Part shown: positions 17,896 to 26,977 of the stretch, piece by piece | Layout: each line of letters begins with the position of its first letter | Position numbering within the stretch: position 1 is the stretch's first letter | From: Holophagales bacterium | Lineage (GTDB): Bacteria; Acidobacteriota; Thermoanaerobaculia; UBA5066 | NCBI GenBank assembly: GCA_016716705.1 | Contig: JADJVF010000016.1 | Location: forward strand, 57,047-121,046 | DNA: 64,000 bases | Direction of reading: 5' to 3' | Translations under genes and position numbers: made by a program | The notes under the pieces: model-generated | What the model saw: the letters and a program-made list of their open reading frames with translations, nothing else | The model's database searches: none | What the model was told of the DNA's origin: nothing

Positions 17896-19245
17896 TCAGC
17901 CCCAGAGCCCCGCGAGCGCCGCGTACGGCTCGGCGATCGACTGGAAGATCGCGAGACGCACCGTGTCGGTCCCCTTCATCGTCACGATCGGCATGAGGCT
18001 CTTCGCCGTCACGGCCTCCGCCGCCCGGACGGTGAAGAGGGCCTCTGCGCACGGCACCGCGTGCTTCTCGCCGTCTTGCGTGACGAGCGCGAACGGGAGG
18101 CCGGAGATCTCCTGAGCCGACCCGGGTCGAAGGCTCCAGCCGTCCTCGAGGAACGCCTCACCGAGGAGGAGTGCCAGCGCGAGGGCCGGGCTTCCCCAGA
18201 GGTACTCCTCGTGCGACGGCGGCGAGGAGAGCTCCTCGAAGTCGAACGCGTCGACGGCGTTCGTCTCCTTGCCGTAGGGGAGACGAAGGAGGATCCGCGG
18301 CAGGGCGAGGCCGACGTGCTTCGCCTCGGGGAGGCGCCGCAGGGCGGCCCAGGCCGCGGCGCCCGGGCCCGTGGGCTCGGTCCAGTCGTCCGGATCGGGA
18401 GTCTCGGCGAGCGAGGCGCAGCCGACGAGTCCCGGTTCGGCCCCGGCGAGGACGGCGGTCCCCGCCTGAGCTGCGATCTTCGCGAGGCGCCCCAGCGCCT
18501 CGGCGTCCGAGGGCGACGGCCCGAAAGAACCGAGGACGACGAAGGCGGCCCATGGGTGGGCGCCAGGCGTCCCGACGGTCTTCTCGACGAGAAGGCGGTG
18601 GAGGCCCGTCTTGGCGAGATCGTCTCCCGCGAGGAGGTCAAGGCGGAGCTCCTCCGGGGAGAGGTCGACGACGTGAAGCGTGAGCGGTCCGTCGACGTCG
18701 AGCCGGCGAAGGAGGAAGTCGACACCGCGCCAGGCGGCTTCGAGCTCTCTGAAGGCGCTGCTGCCCAGGATCGTCCGCATCAGCTCGGTCGGACCGTCCG
18801 GCCCGGCCTCGACGGCCGGCTCTTCTTCCTGCGGCGCTCCGTCGAGGATCCGGTCGAGAAGCCCGGCGGCGGGGCGGCTCGTCGTCCGGCGCTTCGCGTC
18901 GGCGTCGGAGGCGTCCTTCAGCGTGGCGAAACGCGCGATCCGGGCGAAGAGCGTGTCGGGCAGGAAGTCGTCCAGCTCGCGCAGGCGGATCACGTCGCCG
19001 TCGCGGAGCCGAACCTGGGGCGCGAGCCGCGCGATGGTCGCGTCGAGCGAGTCGAGGTCGACACGAAACGCCTTGCGCTCGCCGAGCGCCGCACCCGTCT
19101 CGACGAGGCCGCGCGCCGCGCGCCCGGAGAAATCGGCGGCGAGGAGGACCCGGAACGGGGTGTCGTCCTCCGCCCGGGCGGGGCGAGCATCGGACTCGGC
19201 TTCGAGACGGACATCGATCGCACCGAAAGAGAACGGCTTCGACAT
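17896..19245 (-). CDS. TssB-TssC hybrid, T6SS sheath-like protein lacking the TssC C-terminal domain
   Basis: A 449-residue protein. Its first ~110 residues resemble TssB (FRVLLAADFSGR matches VVGVLGDFSGQ of TssB; DVIRLRELDDFLPDTLF). The rest resembles TssC (FRELEAAWRGVDFLLRRL, PRILLRLPYGKET, EEYLWGSPALALALLLGEAF). It ends about 130 residues before the end of a normal TssC, so the C-terminal sheath domain is missing, and identity to the tssC in this window is limited to motifs. It cannot be a simple sheath subunit; a baseplate, capping or regulatory role is possible. GAGGAGG lies upstream of the ATG. It is convergent with clpV and divergent from the next gene. Confidence 0.82.
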   Translation of the reverse strand: MSKPFSFGAIDVRLEAESDARPARAEDDTPFRVLLAADFSGRAARGLVETGAALGERKAFRVDLDSLDATIARLAPQVRLRDGDVIRLRELDDFLPDTLFARIARFATLKDASDADAKRRTTSRPAAGLLDRILDGAPQEEEPAVEAGPDGPTELMRTILGSSAFRELEAAWRGVDFLLRRLDVDGPLTLHVVDLSPEELRLDLLAGDDLAKTGLHRLLVEKTVGTPGAHPWAAFVVLGSFGPSPSDAEALGRLAKIAAQAGTAVLAGAEPGLVGCASLAETPDPDDWTEPTGPGAAAWAALRRLPEAKHVGLALPRILLRLPYGKETNAVDAFDFEELSSPPSHEEYLWGSPALALALLLGEAFLEDGWSLRPGSAQEISGLPFALVTQDGEKHAVPCAEALFTVRAAEAVTAKSLMPIVTMKGTDTVRLAIFQSIAEPYAALAGLWG

Positions 19246-19328
19246 CGGGGGCGACCTCCTCGACGATTGGTGGGATCGAGTATAGGCGCGGACGGGATAG
19301 ACTTGTGGCCCTCAGCAAGGAGGTCCCG

Positions 19329-20309
19329 TTGATCCGCTTCCTGAAGAAGGTGGGGCGTCAGCTCCCGGTCCTCAAGGACATCCACCGCTACATCCTGGCC
19401 CTCGAGGCCGAGCGGGAGGAGCTTCGAAAGTCGGTCGCGACGCAGCGGGGCGACCTCGCCCAGGCGCGCGAGACGACGAAGAAGCTCTGGGTCCCTCCTG
19501 GCCACCCGCACTCCCCGATCCCCGACCTCGACGACATGCGCCGGCGCGAGAGCGAGCTCTTCGGCAAGCCCCCCGAGGAGCTTCCCGGCGTCGACACTCT
19601 CGTCGAGGAGCAGCTGACGATCATCCGCGAGATGAAGCGCTGGGGTGCCGAGGCGCCGCTCCCGGCGGACGGGAACGGGCGCCGGAGCTCTCTCGACGAC
19701 CCCGCCTACGGCTGGGGTGACGTCGCTCTCCTCCACGCCATGCTCCGCAGGCTGAGGCCACGGCGCGTCGTCTGCGCGGGCGCGGGTCCGTTCCTCCCCG
19801 TCCTCCTCGACCTGAACGAGGCGGCCTTCGGCCGGACGATCTCGATCACGGTCGTCGATCCCGACGCGGAACGCTTTCGCCCTCTCCTGAAGAAGGAGGA
19901 GGCGGCGAAGGTCCGTCTCCTGCCCGCCCGCGTCCACGAGGTTCCGTTCGATACTTTCACGTCCCTTTCGGCGGGAGACGTCCTCTGCCTCGAGACGAGC
20001 CACGTGTCCCGGACCGGGAGCGACCTGAACCACCTCCTCTTCCGGGTGATGCCGAGGCTGAAGGGGGGCGTCCACGTCCACCCCAACGGCGTCTTCTGGC
20101 CGTTCGAGTACCCGAGCGCGTGGGTGACCGAGGGGCGGGCCTGGAACGAGGCCTATCTCTGGCGGGCGTTCCTGCTCAACAACTCGGCCTGGGAGATCGC
20201 CGTCTTCGCGAGCTTCCTCGAGACGGCCCACCGGGGGGCCATTCTCAAGGAGCTTCCGCAGTGGCAGCGGAGCCGCGGCGGCGGGTTCTGGCTGCGCCGG
20301 AAGCTCTGA
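19329..20309 (+). CDS. Putative SAM-dependent methyltransferase-like protein
   Basis: About 326 residues. The N-terminal ~60 residues are charged and helical (EAEREELRKSV, LAQARETTKK), then WVPPGHPHSPIPDLDDM resembles the lead-in of class I methyltransferases acting on glycans. A Rossmann-like core follows: RRVVCAGAGPFLPVLL, then ITVVDPDAERFRPLL, and GDVLCLETSHVS. A TTG start at 19329 is chosen because AAGGAGG ends 5 nt upstream; a GTG at 19305 is in frame but has no ribosome site. The substrate is unknown, and a link to the T6SS rests only on position. Confidence 0.6.
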   Translation: MIRFLKKVGRQLPVLKDIHRYILALEAEREELRKSVATQRGDLAQARETTKKLWVPPGHPHSPIPDLDDMRRRESELFGKPPEELPGVDTLVEEQLTIIREMKRWGAEAPLPADGNGRRSSLDDPAYGWGDVALLHAMLRRLRPRRVVCAGAGPFLPVLLDLNEAAFGRTISITVVDPDAERFRPLLKKEEAAKVRLLPARVHEVPFDTFTSLSAGDVLCLETSHVSRTGSDLNHLLFRVMPRLKGGVHVHPNGVFWPFEYPSAWVTEGRAWNEAYLWRAFLLNNSAWEIAVFASFLETAHRGAILKELPQWQRSRGGGFWLRRKL

Positions 20310-20348
20310 CTGCGGGCCGGACGCCGGAGCGGTCGGCTCGGGGCGGCG

Positions 20349-21125
20349 TCAGCCCTCCTCGAGAAGCTCCGGATCCTGGGCCTTGACGATCTCGACGAGC
20401 TTCTCGCGGAAGGCGTCCTTCAGGCCCGAGATGTCCGAGACCTTCACGAACTCCTCGAACTCCTCGCTCCCGGAGATCTCCGTCGTCTCGATGATCACCT
20501 CGTCGTCCGGGCGGTAGGTCGAGACCGCCGTCGTGATGCAGGTGATCGGGAGGCTCCCGAACTCGGGACGGCGCTCGACGACGACCGGGAAGCGGAGCGA
20601 GGCGAGCATGTCCTTGATGCCGGGCTGCCGCGTGAAGACGTGCTCGACGAGGAGGAAGTGGACGACGAAACGCCGGAGCTGCTCCTCGGTCCGGTTCCGG
20701 TCGGCGAGGACCCGTTTGAGCTCCTCGAGGCCGTAGTCGCGGTAGTTGACGACCCACTTCAGCGGAGAGGTGATCTTGACGGTCTTGCTCTCCCGGTCGC
20801 CGCGCGCCGTGTAGGAGTACTCCACCGGCTGCATCTCGAGCGAGGCGCTCATCACCTCGAACGGCGACTTCAGCTCCTTCGGGATGTGGAACGGCTTGCT
20901 TCCGGCGACCTCGACGAAGTCGGTCTGAAGGTCCTTGAACGCCTTGTCGGCGCCCTTGACGAGCTCCTTGCCGGATCCCGCGACGTGCTCGCCGAACATC
21001 GCCCGCGGCCGGAGCAGCGGCTCGACCGTCATGAGCGTGCTGCGCAGCTCGCCGCGGAGCGTCTCGGCCAGGGAACGGGTGAGCTTCCGGAGGGCGATGA
21101 ACTTCCTGGTGCTGATCGTCGGCAT
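20349..21125 (-). CDS. Conserved hypothetical protein, downstream of T6SS-linked kinase
   Basis: 258 residues, no signal peptide or membrane helix and no domain recognised. The N-terminus is basic (STRKFIALRKLTRSLAETLRG) and the rest mixes beta-rich and helical segments (VEYSYTARGDRESKTVKI, then FVVHFLLVEHVFTRQPG). It is the last gene of a probable minus-strand operon after a c-heme sensor and a Ser/Thr kinase, with an 87-nt gap to the kinase. It could be a kinase substrate or a T6SS accessory factor, but nothing in the sequence shows this. Confidence 0.6.
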   Translation of the reverse strand: MPTISTRKFIALRKLTRSLAETLRGELRSTLMTVEPLLRPRAMFGEHVAGSGKELVKGADKAFKDLQTDFVEVAGSKPFHIPKELKSPFEVMSASLEMQPVEYSYTARGDRESKTVKITSPLKWVVNYRDYGLEELKRVLADRNRTEEQLRRFVVHFLLVEHVFTRQPGIKDMLASLRFPVVVERRPEFGSLPITCITTAVSTYRPDDEVIIETTEISGSEEFEEFVKVSDISGLKDAFREKLVEIVKAQDPELLEEG

Positions 21126-21212
21126 TCGCGTCCCTCTCCCGGCGCGTTGGGCCGTCGCCGGGGTGTCCCGGGGGAGTATGTCGCACCAGTCTGGAGCTGT
21201 TTGGGCGGCGCG

Positions 21213-22694
21213 TCAAACCCCAAGGGGCGCGAGGGCCTCCCGCAGGCGCCGGCGCCCCGCCTCGTCGGGGACCTGCGTGGAGAGGGCCTCGACCAGGGCG
21301 CTCCACGTGGGCTGGCGCTTCGCCTCCTGCTTCACGAGGACCCGGGCGAGGGGTCCGATCTCGGCCGCGAGCCTCTGCTCGGCCGCCGCGAGGAGCGCGG
21401 GCGGGAAGAGACCCGGGCCGGACGACGAGCCGCTTCCGGACGATCTCGGCGTCGGTCCCGGCGCCGGAGTCGACGGAACCCCTGCTTCTCCGGCTCTCCC
21501 GGCTTCTCTTGCACCGCCGGCCCCGCTACCCGGCCCGGACGGGCGGGAGGACGCCGGGCCCGTCAGGACCTCTTTCAGAAATGCCGGCCGGGCGGTTTCG
21601 TCGGGAATCTGCTCCGCGAGACGGCGGCAGAGGTCGCCGAAGTCGACGGACTCCCTCGCCACCTTCCGGACGAGGAGGCGCGCCATTGGCCCGACCCGGG
21701 CCGCCAGCTTCTCTTCGACGCGGCGGTAGACCTCGGCGTCCCACGCAGCGGGGGCGGCGAGAGCGTTCGAGACCGCTGTCTCGAACGCCGAGCCGGCCGG
21801 GTCCTGGGCGGCCGTCGAAGCGGCCGTGACGGGAGCGGAGGCGGCCGCCGAAGGTGCTCCCCCGGCCTGGAGGGCGGCGAACTCCCGCTCGGCCTCCCCG
21901 GCATTCCTCGGCCGCCGGTCCCTTTCCCGGGCCAACAGCCGGAGGACGGCCGCGCAGAACCCCTCCGAGAGCTCGGGCGTGAACGTCCGCGGATCGGGCG
22001 CACGCTCGTTCAGGTGGCGCGACATGATGACGGCGCTGGAGGAGCCGGGAAACGGGACCTGCCCGGTCACGAGCTGGAAGAGCGTCGCGCCGAGGGAGTA
22101 GAGGTCGGCGCGGCCGTCCACGTCGGCGCGCCCCTCGATCTGTTCCGGCGAGATGTAGTACGGCGTCCCCGCCGCGAAGCCCGTCGAGGAGGCGCCCGGG
22201 TCGTCGATCCTCTTGGCGAGGCCGAGGTCGACGAGCTTGACGACCCCCTTCTTCCCGAGAATGACGTTGTCGGGCTTGATGTCGCGGTGAACGATCCCGG
22301 CCGCGTGCGCCACCCCGAGGGCGGCAAGCGTCTGCCGCGCGAGGACGATCGCGTTCTGCTCGGAGAAGCGCCCCCACGTCTTCAGGAAGTGGGCGAGCGA
22401 ACGCCCCTCGACGAGCTCCATCGCGAGGTACCAGTGGGGGCCGACCTGCCCGAAGTCGTAGATCTGGACGATCCCCGGGTGGTTGAGCCGCGCGGCGGCG
22501 CGGGCCTCCTTGAGGAACCGCTGGACGTAGAACTCGTCCTCGGAGAACTGCTCGGCGAGGAGCTTCAGCGCGACCTCGCGCTCGAGCGTGACGTGTCTTG
22601 CGCGGAAGACGCGTCCCATTCCCCCGCGGCCCAGCTCCTCCAGGACCTGGTAGCTGCCGAACGTCTGCCCGGGGCCGACCTCTTCGAGCGACAT
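21213..22694 (-). CDS. Ser/Thr protein kinase (Hanks type), PpkA-like by context
   Basis: 493 residues. The kinase domain at about 14-275 has the Gly loop GRGGMG at 22-27, catalytic VALK (Lys44), HRDIKPDN at 136-143, DLG in place of DFG at 156-158, and SPEQ. No transmembrane helix follows. After an Ala/Pro/Ser-rich linker the C-terminal half carries two copies of a ~55-residue unit (VEEKLAARVGPMARLLVRK and AEQRLAAEIGPLARVLVKQ, each followed by QIPDE or QVPDE). Its place beside the T6SS suggests a PpkA-like role. It lies 19 nt downstream of the membrane sensor gene, which may supply the sensing domain it lacks. Confidence 0.88.
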   Translation of the reverse strand: MSLEEVGPGQTFGSYQVLEELGRGGMGRVFRARHVTLEREVALKLLAEQFSEDEFYVQRFLKEARAAARLNHPGIVQIYDFGQVGPHWYLAMELVEGRSLAHFLKTWGRFSEQNAIVLARQTLAALGVAHAAGIVHRDIKPDNVILGKKGVVKLVDLGLAKRIDDPGASSTGFAAGTPYYISPEQIEGRADVDGRADLYSLGATLFQLVTGQVPFPGSSSAVIMSRHLNERAPDPRTFTPELSEGFCAAVLRLLARERDRRPRNAGEAEREFAALQAGGAPSAAASAPVTAASTAAQDPAGSAFETAVSNALAAPAAWDAEVYRRVEEKLAARVGPMARLLVRKVARESVDFGDLCRRLAEQIPDETARPAFLKEVLTGPASSRPSGPGSGAGGAREAGRAGEAGVPSTPAPGPTPRSSGSGSSSGPGLFPPALLAAAEQRLAAEIGPLARVLVKQEAKRQPTWSALVEALSTQVPDEAGRRRLREALAPLGV

Positions 22695-22713
22695 GTTCGC
22701 CGGATCCTCCCGC

Positions 22714-23589
22714 CTACTCCTGCTCCAGCATCGCGAGAGCCTTGCGGAGGCTGATCTTCATCCGCCCGAACGAGGAGGCGAGCTGGGCGACCTCGTCGCT
22801 CCCTCCGACCTTCACGTCGGGAACGTCCATGTTCCCGAGGCTGACCTGGTCGGCCATCGCCGACAGCTCGCGGAGCGGGCGGATGACGACGAACCTCAGG
22901 AGGAGATTGAGGATGAGGAGCGTCAGGACGAAGACGCCGGCGAGCGTCGCGAGGAGCGTCCGGAAGGCGTCGCGCGCCATCTTCACCGGGAGCGAGGTCG
23001 GTACCGAGACGATCTGCGCGCCGACGACCTCGTCGAGCTTCCAGCCGAAGCCGTTGTTCGGGCCGTACGCCCGGACCTGCGAGGCCGGGGCGAGGTCCGG
23101 CGTCGTGTGGCAGGCGAGGCACTTGGCGTCCTTGATCCGGATCGGGTGAGAGAGGAAGAGCGCCCGTCCCTGAGGCGTCTCGCGCTCGCCGATGATCTCC
23201 TTCTTCCCGTCGTCGTTCCGGAAGGCCTGGACGAGATCGGCCTCCCAGTCGACCGTCCGGTTGCGGGGATTCGTCGGGTTGAGCGTCGCCTCCTTGTAGG
23301 CGTACTCGGGGTTCGTCTTCCGGATGGCGTTGAAGATCTCGGTTGCCGAGTAGGCCGGGACCGACTGCGGGAGGAACGTCGTCTCGAGCTGGGGGGCGAG
23401 GAGCGGCTGGATCTGCTTGATCGTGTAGGTCCGCACCGCGAGGGCGGTCTCCATCATGATCCGCGCGTTCTCGATCACCTGGGTCCGGGCGCTCTTCTGG
23501 AGGAGGTCGTTGGCGATCCAGCCCGCGGGGACCAGGGCGAGTCCAAACACCAGAATCAGGGCGAGGTTGAACTTTGTCAGCAGACTCAT
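22714..23589 (-). CDS. Membrane sensor with periplasmic c-heme-binding (DUF3365-type) domain and HAMP
   Basis: 291 residues. A transmembrane helix at about 8-24 is followed by a periplasmic domain containing the heme c motif CLACH (157-161) and the nearby SHPIRIKDAKC context of Tll0287/DUF3365-like sensors. A second helix lies at about 209-232, then a HAMP domain to the C-terminus. No output domain is present, so the signal must pass to another protein; the Ser/Thr kinase encoded 19 nt downstream is the obvious candidate. GGAGGAGA precedes the ATG. Probable input is redox state or a diatomic ligand at the heme (inference). Confidence 0.85.
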   Translation of the reverse strand: MSLLTKFNLALILVFGLALVPAGWIANDLLQKSARTQVIENARIMMETALAVRTYTIKQIQPLLAPQLETTFLPQSVPAYSATEIFNAIRKTNPEYAYKEATLNPTNPRNRTVDWEADLVQAFRNDDGKKEIIGERETPQGRALFLSHPIRIKDAKCLACHTTPDLAPASQVRAYGPNNGFGWKLDEVVGAQIVSVPTSLPVKMARDAFRTLLATLAGVFVLTLLILNLLLRFVVIRPLRELSAMADQVSLGNMDVPDVKVGGSDEVAQLASSFGRMKISLRKALAMLEQE

Positions 23590-23747
23590 CTGGAATCTCC
23601 TCCGGAACTTGCGGCAGAGTCTAATGGAGAGGTGATCTCAGCCGGGCGGGACCCGGGTCGGCCCTGGCACGGACGTGAGAGCGGAGAGTGGCGGGGCGCT
23701 GTCATCCTCCCGCGTCCCTGGCGCGTCCGAAGGTGATGGATGGAACG

Positions 23748-26700
23748 ATGACGGAGCGGTTGTCGAGGGCGTGCCGGTGGGGTGGGCTGGCAGCGATCCT
23801 GCTGTTTGCCTTCCGCGTGGCCGGAGAGGAGCGTCTCGTCCTCCCTGGAGTCGTGCGCGCGGGCGGGTTCGGCGGGAGTCGGTTCGTCTCGACGGCCTGG
23901 CTTCACAATCCCTCGGATTCGCAGCTCGCGGTCGACCTGGCGCTCGTCGCCTCGACGGGCCCGGCGGGGACGGCACGCCTCGTTCTCGACCCACGCCAGA
24001 CGCTCCGCGTGGACGACCCGGTCGCCTCTCTCTTCGGCCTCGACTCGGCGGCCGGGACCCTGACCGCCCGGGCCGACCGGCCATTCCTCCTTCGGGGCGT
24101 CACCGCCAACGTCGCGGATCCCCTGGGAACCTACGGCCTTGGCCTCACGGCTCTCCGCGAGGCCGAGGCCCTGAAGGCGGGTGAGACGGGAATCGTTCCG
24201 TGGCTCACGCACACGCTCGCAGCTGGAACCGGCTTCCGGACGAACGTGGCCGTGACCCTCCTCGAGCCGGGGACCGAGGCGCTCGTGACGATCGTCGACG
24301 ACACCGGCCTCGTAAGAGGCGAGAAGCGCCTCTCGGCGGCCGACGCGCACTTCTGGCAGCAGCCGGTGACCGAGCTCGCCTCCGACGCGGAGATCCCGCT
24401 CGGCCGGGTCGAGGTGCGCGTCCTGCGCGGATCGGCGCTGGCGTACGCCGCCGTCGTCGACAACGTGACGGGGGACGGGCTCCTCGCCCTCGCGCGGCGC
24501 GTCGAGACGCCCGCGGTCCCACCCTACGCCCTCCTCCTGTCTGGCGCCGCGCGGATCTCCGGCGCGAACGGAACCCTCTGGCGAACGGGGATGCGCATCG
24601 TGAACCCGGGACTGGACCCGGTCGAGGTCACGCTCGAGTCTCCCGGCGGAAGCGCCCGCACGTCACGGCTCGTGCCGCCGCGTGGCACCCTCGAGGAGTC
24701 CGACCTTCTCGGAGCGCTCGGATATCCGGAGGGGAGCGCGGCGCCGGTGCGGGTCACCGCGCCGGTGCGCCTCTCGGTCCTGGCGGCCACCCGGAACATC
24801 GACCCTTCGGGCCGTCCGGGGACGTTCGCGGCCTCGCAGGAACCGACTCCCCAGGATGCCCTCGCAGGCCCGGGCCGGGTCCTCGCGTTCACGGGCCTCT
24901 CGGCAGACTCCGGCTCGTCGGGCTTTCGGACGAACGTCGCGTTCGCCGGAGGTCCTGCCGGAGCGAGGGGACGGCTCCTCCTGCGGGCCTCGTCGGGAGA
25001 GCGGCTCGCGGAGGCGGGACTCGAAGCCGGTCCGTCTTCGTGGTCGCAGAGATCGCTCGGGGAGTGGCTCGGCATTGCGACGGTGCCGCGCGATGCCTCC
25101 CTCGAGGTGGCCGTCGACTCCGGCTCCCTCGATGCCTACGCGAGCGTCATCGACAACGGAACGGGGGATCCCGTGATCCTTCCGCCCGGGTCCCTGCCGT
25201 CGGCCCAGTGCCCGCCCGCAGGTCCCGCGCCCTTTCTCTCCGCCTCCTCGTTCCGGGTCGAGGCCGGGACCTCCGTCGCCCTGCGCCTCGAGGCTCCGGG
25301 ACGCGCAACAGGGCGCGTCGTCCCGGGCGACCTGCCGCTCGGTCCCGGAGAGAGCCTCTTCGTCGTCCCTGCGGTCACCACGACGTACCGCTGGATTCCC
25401 TCGTCCCCTTGCTCCGGGGATCGCTCGGCGCCCATTACGGTCGAGGTCGCCGCCGGGGCGGGTGCGGTCCTGACGGAGGGGGGCGCCGTCTCCGGCATCG
25501 CCAGCGGTGGCAGCACGTCCTATCGCGGGATCCCGTACGCGGCGCCGCCGGCGGGTTCCCGCCGCTGGCGACCGCCGGCGCCCCCGGCGCCGTGGAGCGG
25601 GGTGAGGCGCGCGAGCGCGTTCGGGGCGATCTGTGCGCAGCTCGACGAAGCAGGGAATGTCTCGGGCTCGGAGGACTGCCTTTTCCTGAACGTGTGGACC
25701 CCCGCGACGCCTCCGGCATCGCCTCTTCCGGTTCTCTTCTTCATCCCCGGAGGGGGCAATGCCGCGGGAGCGGGCTCGTACGACTACTACGACGGCACGA
25801 CCTTCGCGGAAAAGGGGCGCGCCGTCGTCGTCACCATCAACTACAGGCTCTCCTCGTTCGGATGGCTCGCCCAGGCGTTTCTCTCCGCCGAGACGCGCCG
25901 CGGCGTCTCGGGGAACTACGGGACGTACGACCAGCTCGCCGCCCTCCGCTGGGTGAAGCGGAACATCGCCGCGTTCGGGGGAGACCCGGCGCGCGTGACG
26001 ATCTTCGGCGAGTCGGCCGGAGGCGTGAACGTCTGCACGCTCTTCGCTTCGCCGCTCGGCAAGGGCCTGTTCGAGCGGGCTCTCGTCCAGAGCGGCGGCT
26101 GCACGCAGAGACCCCTCTCGGAGTTCGTCGCGTTCGGAAACACACTGACCGGCATGGCGGGGTGTGCGAGCGACGTGGACCCGGCGGCCTGCCTGCGCGC
26201 GGTGCCGTTCGACGCCCTCCTTCGCGCTCTTCCGCCCGTCGTCACGGTCGCTTCCACCTCGGGACAGCTCTGGGGGCCGGCGGTCGACGGCTTCGTCCTG
26301 CGCGACTCGCCCGAGGTCGTCATCGGGAAAGGGGAGCACAACAAGGTCCCGTTCGTCATCGGCGCCAACGCCGACGAGACGGGATCCGCGGCGCCGCTCA
26401 TCTCGAGCGAGACGGAGTACCGCGCGGTCGTCGCCGCGCAGTTCGGCGGCCTCGCGCCGCTCGTCCTCGCCCGTTACCCCGCGTCGGCGTACGCCACTCC
26501 CCGGAAGGCGTACGTCGCCGTCACGACCGACGCCCGCTTCGTCTGCCCGTCGCGCCGCTTCGCTCGTGCAGCGGCGAAGGGAGGCTCGCCGGTCTTCCGC
26601 TACTTCTTCTCCTACCCCGCGAACCGCCTCTTCGGTGCGGTCCACGGCATCGAGATCCCGTTCGTCTTCGGGACCTTCGACGCGATCCCGGGCTACACGC

Positions 26701-26915
26701 CCGGCGCGGCGGAGCGCGCGCTCTCGGAATCGATGAACGCCGCCTGGGCGCATTTCGCGGCCACCGGCGACCCGAGCGTTCCCGGCGGGGCGGCCTGGCC
26801 CGCCTACGACCCGGTCTCCGACCGGACGTTCGTCTGGGACGCGCCGTCCGCATCGGTCGACGGAATTCGCAGCGAGGCGTGCGACTTCTGGGACTCTCTC
26901 GTCGCGGGCCTCTGA
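23748..26915 (+). CDS. Secreted carboxylesterase (type B) with long repeat-rich N-terminal region
   Basis: About 1055 residues. A signal peptide (WGGLAAILLFAF) leads to ~580 residues of repeats that alternate FRTNVA and YA.V.DN.TGD motifs, predicted all-beta. A type B carboxylesterase domain follows: GIPYAAPPAG, SEDCLFLNVW, the nucleophile GESAGG, and the histidine region VHGIEIPFVFGTF. Normal esterases of this family are about 500 residues, so the N-terminal half is an added module, perhaps for surface attachment or substrate binding. ATG 23748 is chosen for the signal peptide; in-frame starts lie at 23733 and 23736. The gene is divergent from the c-heme sensor. Confidence 0.85.
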   Translation: MTERLSRACRWGGLAAILLFAFRVAGEERLVLPGVVRAGGFGGSRFVSTAWLHNPSDSQLAVDLALVASTGPAGTARLVLDPRQTLRVDDPVASLFGLDSAAGTLTARADRPFLLRGVTANVADPLGTYGLGLTALREAEALKAGETGIVPWLTHTLAAGTGFRTNVAVTLLEPGTEALVTIVDDTGLVRGEKRLSAADAHFWQQPVTELASDAEIPLGRVEVRVLRGSALAYAAVVDNVTGDGLLALARRVETPAVPPYALLLSGAARISGANGTLWRTGMRIVNPGLDPVEVTLESPGGSARTSRLVPPRGTLEESDLLGALGYPEGSAAPVRVTAPVRLSVLAATRNIDPSGRPGTFAASQEPTPQDALAGPGRVLAFTGLSADSGSSGFRTNVAFAGGPAGARGRLLLRASSGERLAEAGLEAGPSSWSQRSLGEWLGIATVPRDASLEVAVDSGSLDAYASVIDNGTGDPVILPPGSLPSAQCPPAGPAPFLSASSFRVEAGTSVALRLEAPGRATGRVVPGDLPLGPGESLFVVPAVTTTYRWIPSSPCSGDRSAPITVEVAAGAGAVLTEGGAVSGIASGGSTSYRGIPYAAPPAGSRRWRPPAPPAPWSGVRRASAFGAICAQLDEAGNVSGSEDCLFLNVWTPATPPASPLPVLFFIPGGGNAAGAGSYDYYDGTTFAEKGRAVVVTINYRLSSFGWLAQAFLSAETRRGVSGNYGTYDQLAALRWVKRNIAAFGGDPARVTIFGESAGGVNVCTLFASPLGKGLFERALVQSGGCTQRPLSEFVAFGNTLTGMAGCASDVDPAACLRAVPFDALLRALPPVVTVASTSGQLWGPAVDGFVLRDSPEVVIGKGEHNKVPFVIGANADETGSAAPLISSETEYRAVVAAQFGGLAPLVLARYPASAYATPRKAYVAVTTDARFVCPSRRFARAAAKGGSPVFRYFFSYPANRLFGAVHGIEIPFVFGTFDAIPGYTPGAAERALSESMNAAWAHFAATGDPSVPGGAAWPAYDPVSDRTFVWDAPSASVDGIRSEACDFWDSLVAGL

Positions 26916-26977
26916 CGACAGCCGCTCCTTGACGAGGGGCGCCCGCCTTCGCTACGGTGCCCTGGAGAGGGGCTCTC

